In this document: in pieces, positions 1-9,556 of the stretch | Numbering within the stretch: position 1 is the stretch's first letter | How the letters are laid out: every line of letters starts with the position of its first letter | Assembly (NCBI RefSeq): GCF_008017445.1 | Contig: NZ_VRSW01000001.1 | Span: forward strand, 310,001 to 374,000 | DNA from: Microbacterium mitrae | Lineage (GTDB): Bacteria; Actinomycetota; Actinomycetes; Actinomycetales; Microbacteriaceae | Reading direction: 5' to 3' | DNA: 64,000 nucleotides | Notes under the pieces: generated by a model | Databases searched by the model: none | The model's input: the letters and a program-made list of their open reading frames with translations, nothing else | What the model was told of the DNA's origin: nothing | Position numbers and translations under genes: made by a program

Positions 1-1061
1 CGCGAGTTTTGTGCCACCAACTGGATCAGGCCGCGCCGTTCACGACGGGCAGACTCGGAACCCGGGTTCCACCGGTGATCAAGCAACGTGACAGTTCCCC
101 GGTTTGGGGTGAGCGAACCCATCAGCACATTCGCGACGGTCGATTTGCCCGAGCCTGACTCCCCCGCAATGCCGAGCGTGGTTCCGGCGCGCAGCACGAA
201 ACTCACATCCTGCACGGCTGCGCGTGCGCCAAAATTCACGGAGATGTCGGTCGCCGTAAGCATCACATCGCCAGGCTCGACACCACCGGCAGCAATCGCA
301 AACGTCGATGCCTCGATGAGCTCCCGGGTGTACGGGTGCTGTGGCGATACCAGCAGGTCGCGGGCGATGCCCTCCTCCACGACGCTGCCCGAGCGCATCA
401 CCATGATCCGGTCGGCGATGTGCGCCACCGCGCTCAGGTCATGACTCACGAAAATCACCGCCCGGCCACCATCGGCGAGGCTTCGCAGCAGCGTCAGAAT
501 GTGGCGCTGCACCGTGGCGTCCAGCGCCGTCGTCGGCTCGTCGGCGATGAGCAACGGCGGATCAGCGACAAGCGCCGATGCAATGAGCGCTCGCTGACGC
601 AACCCACCCGATAACTCGTGCGGATATTGCCGCACCCGCTCCGCTGGTTCCGGCATCGCCACTTCATCCAGCGCACCCAAGACGCGCCGAGATTGGTCGT
701 GACGGTTGCCAATGCGATGAATGTGAAGAGGTTCCACGATCTCGGCGCCGATGCGCCGCAGCGGGTCAAGCGAACTCAACGCGTCTTGCGAGACAAGCCC
801 AACCTGTACGCCGCGCACCTCTCGCCACCGGTGCTCAGATGCGTCCGCCATGTCTACGCCGCCGATGGAGAGTTCTGAAACCGAGACCGTCGCCGCGTGT
901 GGCGCGAGCCCGAGCAAGGCCGAAACCAGCAGCGACTTGCCCGCACCCGACTCGCCGACAATGGCGAGAATCTCCCCCGGCTCGACGCTCATGGTGACAT
1001 CGTTCACGCGGGTCACATCACCAAAGCGAATGTTCAATCCCGTCACGGTAACGGCGCTCAT
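1..1061 (-). CDS. Peptide ABC transporter, fused double ATPase (partial)
   Basis: ATP hydrolysis subunit of a dipeptide/oligopeptide (Dpp/Opp) importer, acting on the cytoplasmic face. I translated the minus strand by hand: it is open from the ATG at 1061 to the window edge (353 codons), so the C-terminus is missing. The first ABC domain shows Walker A GESGAGKS at residues 36-43, an LSGG signature written LSGGLRQR and a Walker B ending IADEPTTALD. A second Walker A, GESGSGKS, follows near residue 310, so DppD- and DppF-like domains are joined in one polypeptide, a common actinobacterial arrangement. Its ATG overlaps the stop of the upstream permease (ATGA), so it is translationally coupled. 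Substrate is inferred only from family. Confidence 0.9.
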   Translation of the reverse strand, partial: MSAVTVTGLNIRFGDVTRVNDVTMSVEPGEILAIVGESGAGKSLLVSALLGLAPHAATVSVSELSIGGVDMADASEHRWREVRGVQVGLVSQDALSSLDPLRRIGAEIVEPLHIHRIGNRHDQSRRVLGALDEVAMPEPAERVRQYPHELSGGLRQRALIASALVADPPLLIADEPTTALDATVQRHILTLLRSLADGGRAVIFVSHDLSAVAHIADRIMVMRSGSVVEEGIARDLLVSPQHPYTRELIEASTFAIAAGGVEPGDVMLTATDISVNFGARAAVQDVSFVLRAGTTLGIAGESGSGKSTVANVLMGSLTPNRGTVTLLDHRWNPGSESARRERRGLIQLVAQNS

Positions 1062-1870
1062 GCGTTGCCCTCCTCCGCGATGCGGCGCAAGTGCCGGCCG
1101 AGAACGCTGGTCGCAATCACGACCGCGGTGATGGCGAGACCGGGGAACACCGCGATCCACCATGCGGTCGCCAGCTCATTGCGCCCGCCCGCGAGCATGA
1201 GACCCCACTCAGGGGCGGGTTCGGTGACGCCAAGACCGAGAAAGCTAAGTCCGGCGGCGGAGAGAATCGCGGTGCCGATACCGATGGTGGCGAGCACCGA
1301 GAGACGCGAAAGCACCGTGGGCATGATGTGCCGTGAGAGCACCCGTGCGGAACCAATACCCAGCAATCGCGCGGAGGTCACGAACTCGGACTGCCGCAGT
1401 GTGCGCGTATGAACGCGAGCCAACCGAATGTAGACCGGAATGACAGAGAGCGTGACGGCGAACGCGATATTGATCGGGCCGGGGCCAAGCACCGCCACGA
1501 TGATGAGCGCCAGCACGAACTCCGGCACGGCAAGCAGAAGATCTACTGCGCGCATCAGGATGCCATCAAGCCACCGCGGCGCGAGACCAATAAGCGTGCC
1601 GATCAGAAGGCCAATGATGAGCGCGGCACCGGTCGCAATGAGGCCAACACCGATGGACGCGCGCGCCCCGTAGATCACCCGCGTAAACACGTCACGGCCC
1701 GTTTGGTCGGTGCCAAAGAGATGTTCGGCGCTTGGCGGCTGCAGAGCGACGCTCAAATCGACATCGAGCGGGTCGCGCGCCGTCAGCATTTGCGGCGCAA
1801 TCATGGCGACGAGCACGAGCGCGAGGAACAAGCAGGAGACGATCGCGGTGGGCTTGCGAAGTAGCGTCAT
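1058..1870 (-). CDS. Peptide ABC transporter permease, DppC/OppC type
   Basis: Integral membrane permease of the peptide importer, 270 aa. After an N-terminal membrane helix (about residues 10-27) and the family's short loop containing FGTDQTGRD, it has the typical block of five further hydrophobic segments. An EAA-type loop for contact with the ATPase lies around residues 165-185 (SARLLGIGSARVL). It overlaps both neighbours by 4 bp (ATGA), so DppB, DppC and the ATPase are one tightly coupled transcription unit. Length and order match DppC/OppC proteins; substrate specificity cannot be read from the permease. Confidence 0.92.
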   Translation of the reverse strand: MTLLRKPTAIVSCLFLALVLVAMIAPQMLTARDPLDVDLSVALQPPSAEHLFGTDQTGRDVFTRVIYGARASIGVGLIATGAALIIGLLIGTLIGLAPRWLDGILMRAVDLLLAVPEFVLALIIVAVLGPGPINIAFAVTLSVIPVYIRLARVHTRTLRQSEFVTSARLLGIGSARVLSRHIMPTVLSRLSVLATIGIGTAILSAAGLSFLGLGVTEPAPEWGLMLAGGRNELATAWWIAVFPGLAITAVVIATSVLGRHLRRIAEEGNA

Positions 1871-2835
1871 GATCGGCGCCCTCCGCCGCGAAGTCGCGGG
1901 TCAAGTATCGTCATCACGACGTCGGAGACGATCGCAATGACCGTGAAAATCAGCGCGCTGAGCACAATCACCCCGGCAATGACCGGCAGATCACGGTTGA
2001 TGATGGCGGTAAGGGCAACGCGCCCGACGCCCTGACGCGCAAACACCGTCTCCACCAGTACGGCACCGCCCAAGAGCGACCCAATGAGGTAGCCCGCCAT
2101 GGTGACGGCGCCGATGGAACCATGGCGCAGGGTATGGTGGGTGAGCAGCCGCAGATCACTCGCGCCGCGGGCGCGCACCGTGAACGCGAACGGTTGTTGC
2201 TCCGCTTCTTCGACGCCATCCCGAACGAGCTGACCGATCAGCGCTGCGCACGGCAGCGCGAGCGTGAGCGCGGGAAGCACCAGCGAGGCTGCCCCGCGAG
2301 AGCCCGAAACCGGAAACCAACCGAGGCCGAAGGCGAAGACCGTCAGCAGCAATAGGCCGATCCAAAAGACGGGCGCCGACAGCACGATGAGCTCTGCCGT
2401 CGCCGCGACCCGGCGCGAACGCGGGCCGCGCGCGAGCAGCGTAACGGCCGCGGCAATAACGAGCGCGAATAGCAATGCGAGCGCGGTGAGCTGCAGGGTG
2501 GAGCCGAACTGACGGCCAATCACGTCAACGACCGGCATCCGTAGCTGCAACGACTCCCCGAGGTCACCGTGCGCGAGTCCGGAAATGTACGCGACGTACT
2601 GGTTCCACAGCGGCTGGGTCAGTCCCAGCTCTTCGCGAAGTGCATCTTTTACTTCGTCTGAGATTTGTGCCTGCGGGCCGAGCATGACCTCGACGGGGTC
2701 ACCGGGCAGCACATTGGTGATCACAAAGGCGAGCGTTGCGGCAGCCCAAATGATGAGAACGCCAAACAGCGCCATCACGAGCACCCGAAGGGCGCCTGCC
2801 GTGATGGCGCTGCGTGGCGTTGTCATGCGAATCAT
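1867..2835 (-). CDS. Peptide ABC transporter permease, DppB/OppB type
   Basis: First permease of the peptide importer, 322 aa with about six membrane helices. The family N-terminal motif TLAFVITNVLPGDPVEVMLG appears near residues 34-53 and the EAA loop near residues 225-240 (ARGASDLRLL). The start could be the ATG at 2835 or a second ATG three codons downstream; neither has a strong Shine-Dalgarno sequence. It lies 27 bp downstream of the receptor gene and overlaps the next permease by 4 bp. Confidence 0.91.
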   Translation of the reverse strand: MIRMTTPRSAITAGALRVLVMALFGVLIIWAAATLAFVITNVLPGDPVEVMLGPQAQISDEVKDALREELGLTQPLWNQYVAYISGLAHGDLGESLQLRMPVVDVIGRQFGSTLQLTALALLFALVIAAAVTLLARGPRSRRVAATAELIVLSAPVFWIGLLLLTVFAFGLGWFPVSGSRGAASLVLPALTLALPCAALIGQLVRDGVEEAEQQPFAFTVRARGASDLRLLTHHTLRHGSIGAVTMAGYLIGSLLGGAVLVETVFARQGVGRVALTAIINRDLPVIAGVIVLSALIFTVIAIVSDVVMTILDPRLRGGGRRS

Positions 2836-2862
2836 TCTGGCGCGCCGAGGCGCGAGAGCTGC

Positions 2863-4485
2863 TTAGCCCAGAGTCACGTCGTAGAACAGCGGGCGACCAT
2901 AGCCGTCAAACTCGAGCCCGTCGATCGACTCGTCGACCGCGGTGATCAGTGAGGGAACGTAGATCGGGATGATGGCGTTGTCGGCGGCGTTCCACTGCTG
3001 AACCTCGGTGTAGAGCGCATTGCGCTCCTCCGTGTCGCTGGTGGCGATTGCCTGCTCGAACAGGGCGTCAAGCTGGGGGTCGCTGACCTGTGATGCGTTC
3101 TGGAATCCGTCGGTGTGCAGGTGGTTGCGCAGCAGGTCAGAGTCGACACCGGAGAATCCCCAGTCTGTGATGTCGAAGGTCTTCGGTCCGTACTGCTCGT
3201 TGTAGGCGGCCGGTTCCAGTTCTTCGCGAATCAACTCGATGCCAATCTTCTTGAGGTCGGCCTGGAAAGCCACCCCGAGCGCCTTGTTCTCGTCGGCGAT
3301 GGGCGTCCATGCGATCCACCGCACGGAGAGACGTTCGCCATCCTTCGTGCGGTACCCCTCGGAGTCAAGCGTCGTCCAGCCTGCCTCGTCGAGGAGCGCG
3401 GCAGCTGCCTCCGGGTCAAACTCCCACGTGTTCTCGAGCGAGGCGTCATATCCGGGGCTGGAGGGGCTGAGGATGCTCCAGGCACGCTCAAACTGTCCGT
3501 CGAAGATCGTGTCAACGGCGGTGTCAATGTCGATGCCGATCGAAATCGCCTCGCGCACTCGCTGGTCGGCCAGCACGCCGTACTTCTCGTTCAGATACAG
3601 CGAGTACGGCAGACCCGCAACGGGCTTGGACTCGACCGTGGCGGTGTCATCCACCGACGCGACGGCGCTCGGCGGCAGGTCAGATACGATCTGTGCCTCG
3701 CCGGAGTTGAGCATTCCGGTGCGCACGCTCGACTCCAGCACCAGGGCGACGCGAAGCGTCTCGATGCTCGGCGCCTTCTGGCCCTGCGGGCCCCAGGCGT
3801 AGTCATCGTTGCGGGTGTAAACGATCTCCTGGTTGGGGATGAACTCGCTCAACACGAATGGGCCGGTGCCAATGTTGACGCCCGCAGCGCCCGCCTTCAG
3901 CTTTTCGGTTCCGGCTTCAAGCGCGGCGCTCGAGTAGAAGCCCAGCAGCGGCGTGCTGGCCGCAGACAGGAACGGTGCGTATGGCTGAGTAAAGCTGACC
4001 TCTACCGTGTTTTCGTCGACCACCGTGGTTCCGGCGTACCACTCGCCGCCGAGCATGCTGGCGGCCTGCGCCGACTTGGTCTTCGGGTCGGAGATGTGGT
4101 CGAAGTTTGCCTTGACCGACTCGGCGGTGAACTTCTCACCATCGTGGAAGGTCACGTCATCGCGCAGCGTGAAGGTGTAGGTGAGTCCGTCTTCTGAAAC
4201 GGTCCACTCCTTCGCGAGCCACGGCGAGAAGGAGCCGTCGGCGTTCTGCCACACCAGGGAGTCGAGAATCTGACGCTGCACCATCGAGCTCACGTCGAGC
4301 TGGCTGGTGTGCGGGTCCATGTGGCTGTCAGAAAGGTTGGCACCTTCGATTGCCCAGACCACCTCGCCGCCGCCGGCGGCGGCTTCGTCACTGGGGCCAG
4401 CGCTGGCGCACGCGCTCAGCGCCAATCCGAATACAGAAACGGCCGCGGTGATGAACAGGGCGCGACGGGCACGGCGAAAAGACAT
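2863..4485 (-). CDS. Peptide/nickel-type ABC substrate-binding lipoprotein (SBP family 5)
   Basis: Extracytoplasmic receptor that hands substrate to the downstream permeases; 540 aa. The N-terminus is a lipoprotein signal: arginines at 4-8, a hydrophobic stretch 9-23 and a lipobox LSAC with the lipidated cysteine at position 26, followed by an acidic/glycine linker. The mature part has SBP_bac_5 features, including the DGLTYTFTLRDDVTFHDG segment and VKANFDHI. Receptor, two permeases and a fused ATPase complete one importer. The gene upstream is a putative aspartate dehydrogenase 76 bp away on the same strand, which hints at use of amino acids from imported peptides, but this is inference. Confidence 0.93.
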   Translation of the reverse strand: MSFRRARRALFITAAVSVFGLALSACASAGPSDEAAAGGGEVVWAIEGANLSDSHMDPHTSQLDVSSMVQRQILDSLVWQNADGSFSPWLAKEWTVSEDGLTYTFTLRDDVTFHDGEKFTAESVKANFDHISDPKTKSAQAASMLGGEWYAGTTVVDENTVEVSFTQPYAPFLSAASTPLLGFYSSAALEAGTEKLKAGAAGVNIGTGPFVLSEFIPNQEIVYTRNDDYAWGPQGQKAPSIETLRVALVLESSVRTGMLNSGEAQIVSDLPPSAVASVDDTATVESKPVAGLPYSLYLNEKYGVLADQRVREAISIGIDIDTAVDTIFDGQFERAWSILSPSSPGYDASLENTWEFDPEAAAALLDEAGWTTLDSEGYRTKDGERLSVRWIAWTPIADENKALGVAFQADLKKIGIELIREELEPAAYNEQYGPKTFDITDWGFSGVDSDLLRNHLHTDGFQNASQVSDPQLDALFEQAIATSDTEERNALYTEVQQWNAADNAIIPIYVPSLITAVDESIDGLEFDGYGRPLFYDVTLG

Positions 4486-4561
4486 ACGAATCCTTTGCAG
4501 AACGGGAGGGATGCCGCCAGTCTACCGGAGTTTGAGGTTGTTAGACGCCGTACACAAACTG

Positions 4562-5341
4562 CTATAGCAGCGATAGAAGGTTACCCACACCGGCATTCTG
4601 TTCGGTGTGCACGGCGATGATGGCATCAATCGAGCGCAGCACCGATGAGGCTACGACAAGGGATGAGCGCGGTTGCGTCGGCGATGGCAGATTGCTCATT
4701 TCGAAACGAGCGGAACCAGCGGCTCCCCTGACGGTGATGACGTGCGTGGTGTTGATGGCCGCCGGATCGGCAATCATTTCTGCTGTCGTATCGCTCCACG
4801 AGTCGGCTGCCAACGCGAGGGCAATGGCGACATTGGCTGAGCGAGGAAAGAGCTCGGCCACCTGTTGCGCACTTCCCGTCGCGACGATGATCCGCTCATC
4901 TCCCCGCACCAGCCGCGCGACAAGAGCATCATCCATCCACGGCTGAATGAGAGCCGACGGCAGCTTCGATGACGAGATGTGCGCGTGCTCAACGCCACCG
5001 CTCAGTGCGAGAGCACGCACGAATTCCAAGCCGCCGACAGCGCCCGTCGCGATCAGCGCCGCTCCCGGTGCTCGTTGCAGTCGCTCGCGCAACGTCTGAT
5101 CCGCCAGCGCCCCGACACTGACGATGAGCGCCGTAGCGCCCGCCTCAACCTCCGGCAGCACCCGCGCGCCGACAGCCTCCGGCGAGGCAACTTCGACCAG
5201 CAGGTCGTATTCGACAACGGACGGAACCTCGTCGCCGCGCCCCACGGTTCCGATCAGCTGGCAATTCGCGCGCGCAACAATGCCCTCCGCTATCAGCGAG
5301 GCCAGATTTCCGTCACCGAGCAACACAATGCGAAACACCAT
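4562..5341 (-). CDS. Putative L-aspartate dehydrogenase
   Basis: Predicted NAD(P)-dependent enzyme deaminating L-aspartate to oxaloacetate/iminoaspartate; 259 aa, the normal family length. The N-terminal Rossmann fold has a modified glycine motif, LLGDGNLAS, at about residues 7-15. The C-terminal half has the family block FPRSANVAIALALA and the segment DPAAINTTHVI, whose histidine matches the conserved active-site residue of the AspDH family. The gene is divergent from valS and precedes a peptide importer on the same strand, so a role in NAD biosynthesis (NadX type) or amino-acid catabolism is possible. No nadA or nadC is nearby, so I leave out a symbol. Confidence 0.72.
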   Translation of the reverse strand: MVFRIVLLGDGNLASLIAEGIVARANCQLIGTVGRGDEVPSVVEYDLLVEVASPEAVGARVLPEVEAGATALIVSVGALADQTLRERLQRAPGAALIATGAVGGLEFVRALALSGGVEHAHISSSKLPSALIQPWMDDALVARLVRGDERIIVATGSAQQVAELFPRSANVAIALALAADSWSDTTAEMIADPAAINTTHVITVRGAAGSARFEMSNLPSPTQPRSSLVVASSVLRSIDAIIAVHTEQNAGVGNLLSLL

Positions 5342-5488
5342 GCCGCCAGACTAGGCCGTGACACCTCTCGCGTCACGGCCCGCCGACACAACGTCACGCG
5401 CCGCGCGCGCGGTGAGCGCTGGTATTCTGGACGCTGGTTCATATCAGGCACGCTCACACGGTGCCGCCTATATCGCTTGGAGACGCCC

Positions 5489-8083
5489 ATGGCTGACGCG
5501 CAGATTCCCGACAAGCCCGCCCTCGAAGGCCTCGAAGCGAAGTGGAGTGACGCCTGGGAGCAGTCCGGCGTCTACCGCTTTGACCGTACCGCTGCCACCA
5601 CGAATGGCCGCGAGAGCGTGTTCTCCATCGACACGCCGCCGCCGACCGCTTCAGGCAGCCTGCACATCGGTCACGTGTTCTCCTTCACGCACACCGACGT
5701 GAAGGCACGTTTTGAGCGCATGCGCGGCAAGAACGTGTTCTACCCGATGGGATGGGACGACAACGGCCTACCGACTGAGCGTCGCGTGCAGAACTACTAC
5801 GGCGTGAGATGCGACCCCTCACTCCCCTACGAGGCTGACTTTGAGCCCCCGTTCCGTGGTGGCGACAACAAGTCATCCAAGGCCGCAGACCAGAAGCCGA
5901 TCAGCCGCCGCAACTTCATCGAGCTGTGCGAAGAGCTGACCGTCGAAGACGAGAAGCAATTTGAAACGCTGTTTCGACAGGTCGGTTTGAGCGTCGACTG
6001 GACCCAGACGTATCGCACCATTTCTGACGACACCATCCGCACATCGCAGCTGGCATTCTTGCGCAACCTGGAGCGCGGCGAGGCCTATCAGGACCTCGCG
6101 CCGACGCTGTGGGACGTTGACTTCCGTTCGGCGATCGCGCAGGCAGAACTCGAAGACCGCGACCAGCAGGCGTCGTTCCACAAGATCGCCTTCCACGGCG
6201 CCGGCGGCGACGTCGTGATCGAATCGACGCGCCCCGAACTTCTCCCGGCGTGCATCGCCCTCGTCGCGCACCCCGATGACGAGCGTTACCAGCCGCTGTT
6301 CGGCACGACCGTTCGCTCCCCCTTCTTCGATGTCGAGGTTCCGGTTCTTCCCCACCACCTTGCCAAGCAAGACAAGGGTTCCGGCATCGCCATGGTGTGC
6401 ACCTTCGGTGACATCACCGACATCGTATGGTGGCGTGAATTGCGCACCGTTGATGGCGAGAGCCTGCCCAACCGCACCGTGCTGGGACTGGACGGCCGCT
6501 TCTTGGCAGAGGCGCCGGCCGGCATCACGTCGACCGAAGCGATTGATTTCTACGCGGCCGAGGTTGCCGGCAAGACGGTCTTCTCTGGCCGCAAGGCGAT
6601 CGTTGAGAAGCTGCAGGAAACGGGCGAAATGCTCGAAGTTTCCAAGCCTTTCACGCACCCCGTGAAGTTCTTCGAAAAGGGCGACCGCCCGCTCGAGATC
6701 GTCTCCACCCGCCAGTGGTACATCCGAAACGGTGCACGCGATGCCGAATTGCGCGATCGTCTGCTCGCACTGGGCGCCGAGCTCAACTGGCATCCAGACT
6801 TCATGCGCGTGCGCTACGAGAACTGGGTCGGCGGCCTCACCGGCGACTGGCTCGTTTCGCGCCAGCGCTTCTTCGGAGTGCCGATTCCGGTTTGGTACGC
6901 ACTTGATGAGAACGGCGAGCGCGACTACAGCCGCGTCATCACGCCCGATCTCGGTCAGTTGCCGGTTGATCCGTCGACCGACGCGCCGGCCGGTTACAAC
7001 GAGAGCCTGCGCGGCAAGCCCAACGGCTTTGACGGCGAAGTTGACGTGTTCGACACGTGGGCGACGTCGTCGCTGACGCCGCAGTTGGCCGGCGGCTGGG
7101 AGCGCGATGAGGAGCTGTGGAACCTCGTGGCACCGTTTGATCTGCGACCGCAGGGTCAAGACATCATTCGCACATGGCTGTTCTCCACAATGCTTCGCTC
7201 GGCTCTCGAAGATGACCGCTCTCCGTGGTCTGATGCGGCAATTTCTGGCTTCATCGTTGACCCTGACCGCAAGAAGATGTCCAAGTCCAAGGGCAATGTG
7301 GTCACCCCCGCAGACATTCTGAACCAGCACGGCACGGACGCGGTGCGCTACTGGGCTGCTTCCAGCCGCCTGGGGTCCGACGCCGCGTTCGATCCGCAGA
7401 ACCCAACGCAGGTCAAGATCGGCCGTCGCCTTGCGATCAAGGTGCTCAACGCCGCGAAGTTCGTGCTGTCGTTCGGCGATGCTGCACCCGAGGCAGTCAC
7501 CGAAGCCCTGGATCTGTCGATGCTGGCAACGCTGGACGGCGTCATCGCTGAGGCAACAAAGGCGCTGGAGTCGTACGATCACGCTCGCGCGCTCGAAGTC
7601 ACCGAGAGCTTCTTCTGGGTGTTCTGCGACGACTACCTTGAGCTCGTCAAGGAGCGCGCCTACGCGGGTGGCGCCGAGGGCGCCTCGGCCGTCGCTGCCC
7701 TGCGCATTGCGCTGTCGAGCCTGCTGCGACTTCTCGCACCCGTGCTCGCGTTTGCCGCAGAGGAAGCCTGGTCGTGGTTCAACGAGGGTTCTGTGCATGA
7801 CGCGCAGTGGCCCGAGGCTCGCGGCACGGTTGGTGACCCTGCCGTACTGTCGACCGCGTCGTCCGCACTGATCGGAATTCGCCGCGCGAAGACCGAGGCA
7901 AAAGCCTCGCAGAAGACGGCCGTTTCGCGCGCCGTGATCGCCGCACCCGAGACGATTCTCCCCGCGCTCACGGCGGCAGCGACCGACCTCAGTGCCGTCG
8001 GTCGTATTGAGACGCTGGAGATCGTTGTCGGCGATGAGCTCGCCGTCATCTCGATCGAGCTGGCTCCGGCGGAAGACGCCTAA
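5489..8083 (+). CDS. valS: Valyl-tRNA synthetase
   Basis: Charges tRNA-Val in the cytoplasm; class I synthetase of 864 aa. The start is the ATG at 5489, preceded by TTGGAGA; an in-frame ATG far upstream lies inside the antisense dehydrogenase and is rejected. The HIGH motif is within SGSLHIGHVFSF near residue 60 and the KMSKS loop within RKKMSKSKGN near residue 595, with the editing insert between. The region after HIGH reads GWDDNGLPTERRVQNYYGVRCDP, which resembles the archaeal-like ValS branch found in some actinobacteria and Rickettsia rather than the usual bacterial form with GTDHAGIAT. The stop overlaps the next small gene by 1 bp. Confidence 0.96.
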   Translation: MADAQIPDKPALEGLEAKWSDAWEQSGVYRFDRTAATTNGRESVFSIDTPPPTASGSLHIGHVFSFTHTDVKARFERMRGKNVFYPMGWDDNGLPTERRVQNYYGVRCDPSLPYEADFEPPFRGGDNKSSKAADQKPISRRNFIELCEELTVEDEKQFETLFRQVGLSVDWTQTYRTISDDTIRTSQLAFLRNLERGEAYQDLAPTLWDVDFRSAIAQAELEDRDQQASFHKIAFHGAGGDVVIESTRPELLPACIALVAHPDDERYQPLFGTTVRSPFFDVEVPVLPHHLAKQDKGSGIAMVCTFGDITDIVWWRELRTVDGESLPNRTVLGLDGRFLAEAPAGITSTEAIDFYAAEVAGKTVFSGRKAIVEKLQETGEMLEVSKPFTHPVKFFEKGDRPLEIVSTRQWYIRNGARDAELRDRLLALGAELNWHPDFMRVRYENWVGGLTGDWLVSRQRFFGVPIPVWYALDENGERDYSRVITPDLGQLPVDPSTDAPAGYNESLRGKPNGFDGEVDVFDTWATSSLTPQLAGGWERDEELWNLVAPFDLRPQGQDIIRTWLFSTMLRSALEDDRSPWSDAAISGFIVDPDRKKMSKSKGNVVTPADILNQHGTDAVRYWAASSRLGSDAAFDPQNPTQVKIGRRLAIKVLNAAKFVLSFGDAAPEAVTEALDLSMLATLDGVIAEATKALESYDHARALEVTESFFWVFCDDYLELVKERAYAGGAEGASAVAALRIALSSLLRLLAPVLAFAAEEAWSWFNEGSVHDAQWPEARGTVGDPAVLSTASSALIGIRRAKTEAKASQKTAVSRAVIAAPETILPALTAAATDLSAVGRIETLEIVVGDELAVISIELAPAEDA

Positions 8084-8298
8084 TGCAACTCGGCACGCGC
8101 TGGGCGTCGGGAGCGGAACCACCGCGTTCCGTTCCCGACGCCCTCCGCGGCGCCATTGCCGCGGTCGATGCGGAGGCTCCGGCGGGTGCAATGTGGACGC
8201 TGACGTGGCTGGAGGGCCGCCCCTGCGCCGAGATCGATAGCGGTTACGAGGTCTTGCTCACCGCGGACGATGAGGTCATCACGCAGCCATGGAGCTGA
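8083..8298 (+). CDS. Small hypothetical protein coupled to valS
   Basis: A 71-aa ORF whose ATG shares one base with the valS stop (TAATG), which argues for translational coupling. The product is mildly acidic, with two tryptophans in a MWTLTWLEG core and no signal peptide or membrane helix. I do not recognise a family. Its 3' end runs 20 bp into the convergent MFS gene. Evidence for being real is the coupling and the codon use typical of the surroundings; function unknown. Confidence 0.6.
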   Translation: MQLGTRWASGAEPPRSVPDALRGAIAAVDAEAPAGAMWTLTWLEGRPCAEIDSGYEVLLTADDEVITQPWS

Positions 8299-9556
8299 CA
8301 GACTCGCGCCGAGGTGCCGGGATGGGTTCGTTGTAGTCGGAGGCGCGGAGGATCACGCGTGACCACGCCAGGGTCGCCACCAGTTGCACGCCCGCCCCAA
8401 TGATGAGGGGTAGGCGCAGGTCTTCCCTCGCTACCAGCCCGCCCAGCAGGGTGGCGACCGGCATCACACCCCAGGTGACCGACCGGATAATGCCGAGAAC
8501 GCGGCCAAACAAACGGTTGGGAATGATGGTCTGACGCAGCGCACCCCAGGGCACGTTCCAGATGTTCACGCATGCCGCGAATGCCGCGTAAGAGATCATC
8601 GCTGTGACCAGGTTTGGCGCGATCCCTACCGCGGCCATGGCGCCAACGCAGGCGACATTTGTCCAGAACATGACGGCGCCGCGACCAAATCGCGCCACGA
8701 GTCGCGGCGAGATGATGGAACCAAACAGTGCCCCCAGGCCGACGCCGCTCATGACGAAGCCAATCGCAGCCTCGGGTACCTGCTGCTCGTCGAGAAAGTA
8801 CAGGAAGGTCGCCGCCTGCGCGAACGCCAGGCTTGATCCGACCACGGTCGTGTAGAGCGTCATGGCACGCAGATACTTCGTATGCCAGATGTAGTGCAGT
8901 GCCTCTGTGGCGCCTGCGCCGCCCGAGAACTCTTCGTGTTCCGCAACCAGCGGACGCGCAGCACTGAGCGGCAAGAACACCGCGAGTAGCACGGGCACAA
9001 TAAACGCGACCGCGCCAAGCCACAACGGTAGCGCGAGCGATACGGCGAACAGCACGCCAGCAATCGGTGCAGCGAGAAAGCTGTCGATGGTGATTTGCGC
9101 TGCCTGCATAAAGCCGTTGGCGCGATCAAGAGCCTTGCGAGGCGTGACCGCCGGCACGATCGCATTCGTTGCGTTATCAAACAGGGTCTCGCCCAGCCCA
9201 AATACCAACGTCGCGATCAGCAGGCTCGCAATCGTTAGCGTTCCGGTCGACGCCAAGATGGCAAGTACCAGCGCGACCCCGCCGCGCAACGTGTTGGCGA
9301 AGGCCATGATGTAGCGCCGATCGAAGCGGTCGACGATCATGCCTGCGGGCAATCCAAAGATCAGCCATGGTAGAAACGCCACGGCCACGATCGCTGAGAT
9401 CGCGAGCGGGTCGCGGGTGAGCGTGGTGGCGATGAGCGGAACCGCGGTGCGGCCAAGACCATCGGCCAGATTAGAGAAAGCGGCCGCGGTCCACAGCCGC
9501 GAGAACGCAGAGCCCCACGGCGGCGTTGCGCCGTCGCGTTGCCCTCGGCGTTTCAT
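8279..9556 (-). CDS. MFS transporter (EntS-like drug/siderophore efflux group)
   Basis: Predicted inner-membrane secondary transporter, 425 aa with about 10-12 hydrophobic segments. The loop after helix 2 has GMIVDRFDRR, the MFS signature in the form used by EntS/macrolide-efflux-like members. It is the last gene of a three-gene leftward operon: its ATG overlaps the stop of a 65-aa protein (ATGA), which itself overlaps an ArsR-like regulator. A regulator-controlled efflux role is therefore likely; substrate unknown. Confidence 0.88.
   Translation of the reverse strand: MKRRGQRDGATPPWGSAFSRLWTAAAFSNLADGLGRTAVPLIATTLTRDPLAISAIVAVAFLPWLIFGLPAGMIVDRFDRRYIMAFANTLRGGVALVLAILASTGTLTIASLLIATLVFGLGETLFDNATNAIVPAVTPRKALDRANGFMQAAQITIDSFLAAPIAGVLFAVSLALPLWLGAVAFIVPVLLAVFLPLSAARPLVAEHEEFSGGAGATEALHYIWHTKYLRAMTLYTTVVGSSLAFAQAATFLYFLDEQQVPEAAIGFVMSGVGLGALFGSIISPRLVARFGRGAVMFWTNVACVGAMAAVGIAPNLVTAMISYAAFAACVNIWNVPWGALRQTIIPNRLFGRVLGIIRSVTWGVMPVATLLGGLVAREDLRLPLIIGAGVQLVATLAWSRVILRASDYNEPIPAPRRESVSSMAA

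Noticed and set aside
3115..4197. A 360-codon plus-strand frame across the peptide-binding lipoprotein gene
   Set aside because: Antisense shadow of a clear SBP family 5 receptor.
4979..5488. N-terminal extension of valS by 170 codons
   Set aside because: The extension lies inside the antisense aspartate dehydrogenase; the ATG at 5489 has GGAGA and starts the family sequence.
5341..5488. T-box leader upstream of valS
   Set aside because: I found no T-box consensus or specifier-loop arrangement with a terminator in the 148-bp interval.
5873..8191. A 772-codon open frame on the minus strand across valS
   Set aside because: It is fully antisense to valS, Arg/His/Gly-rich without recognisable motifs, and arises from the high-GC third codon positions of valS.
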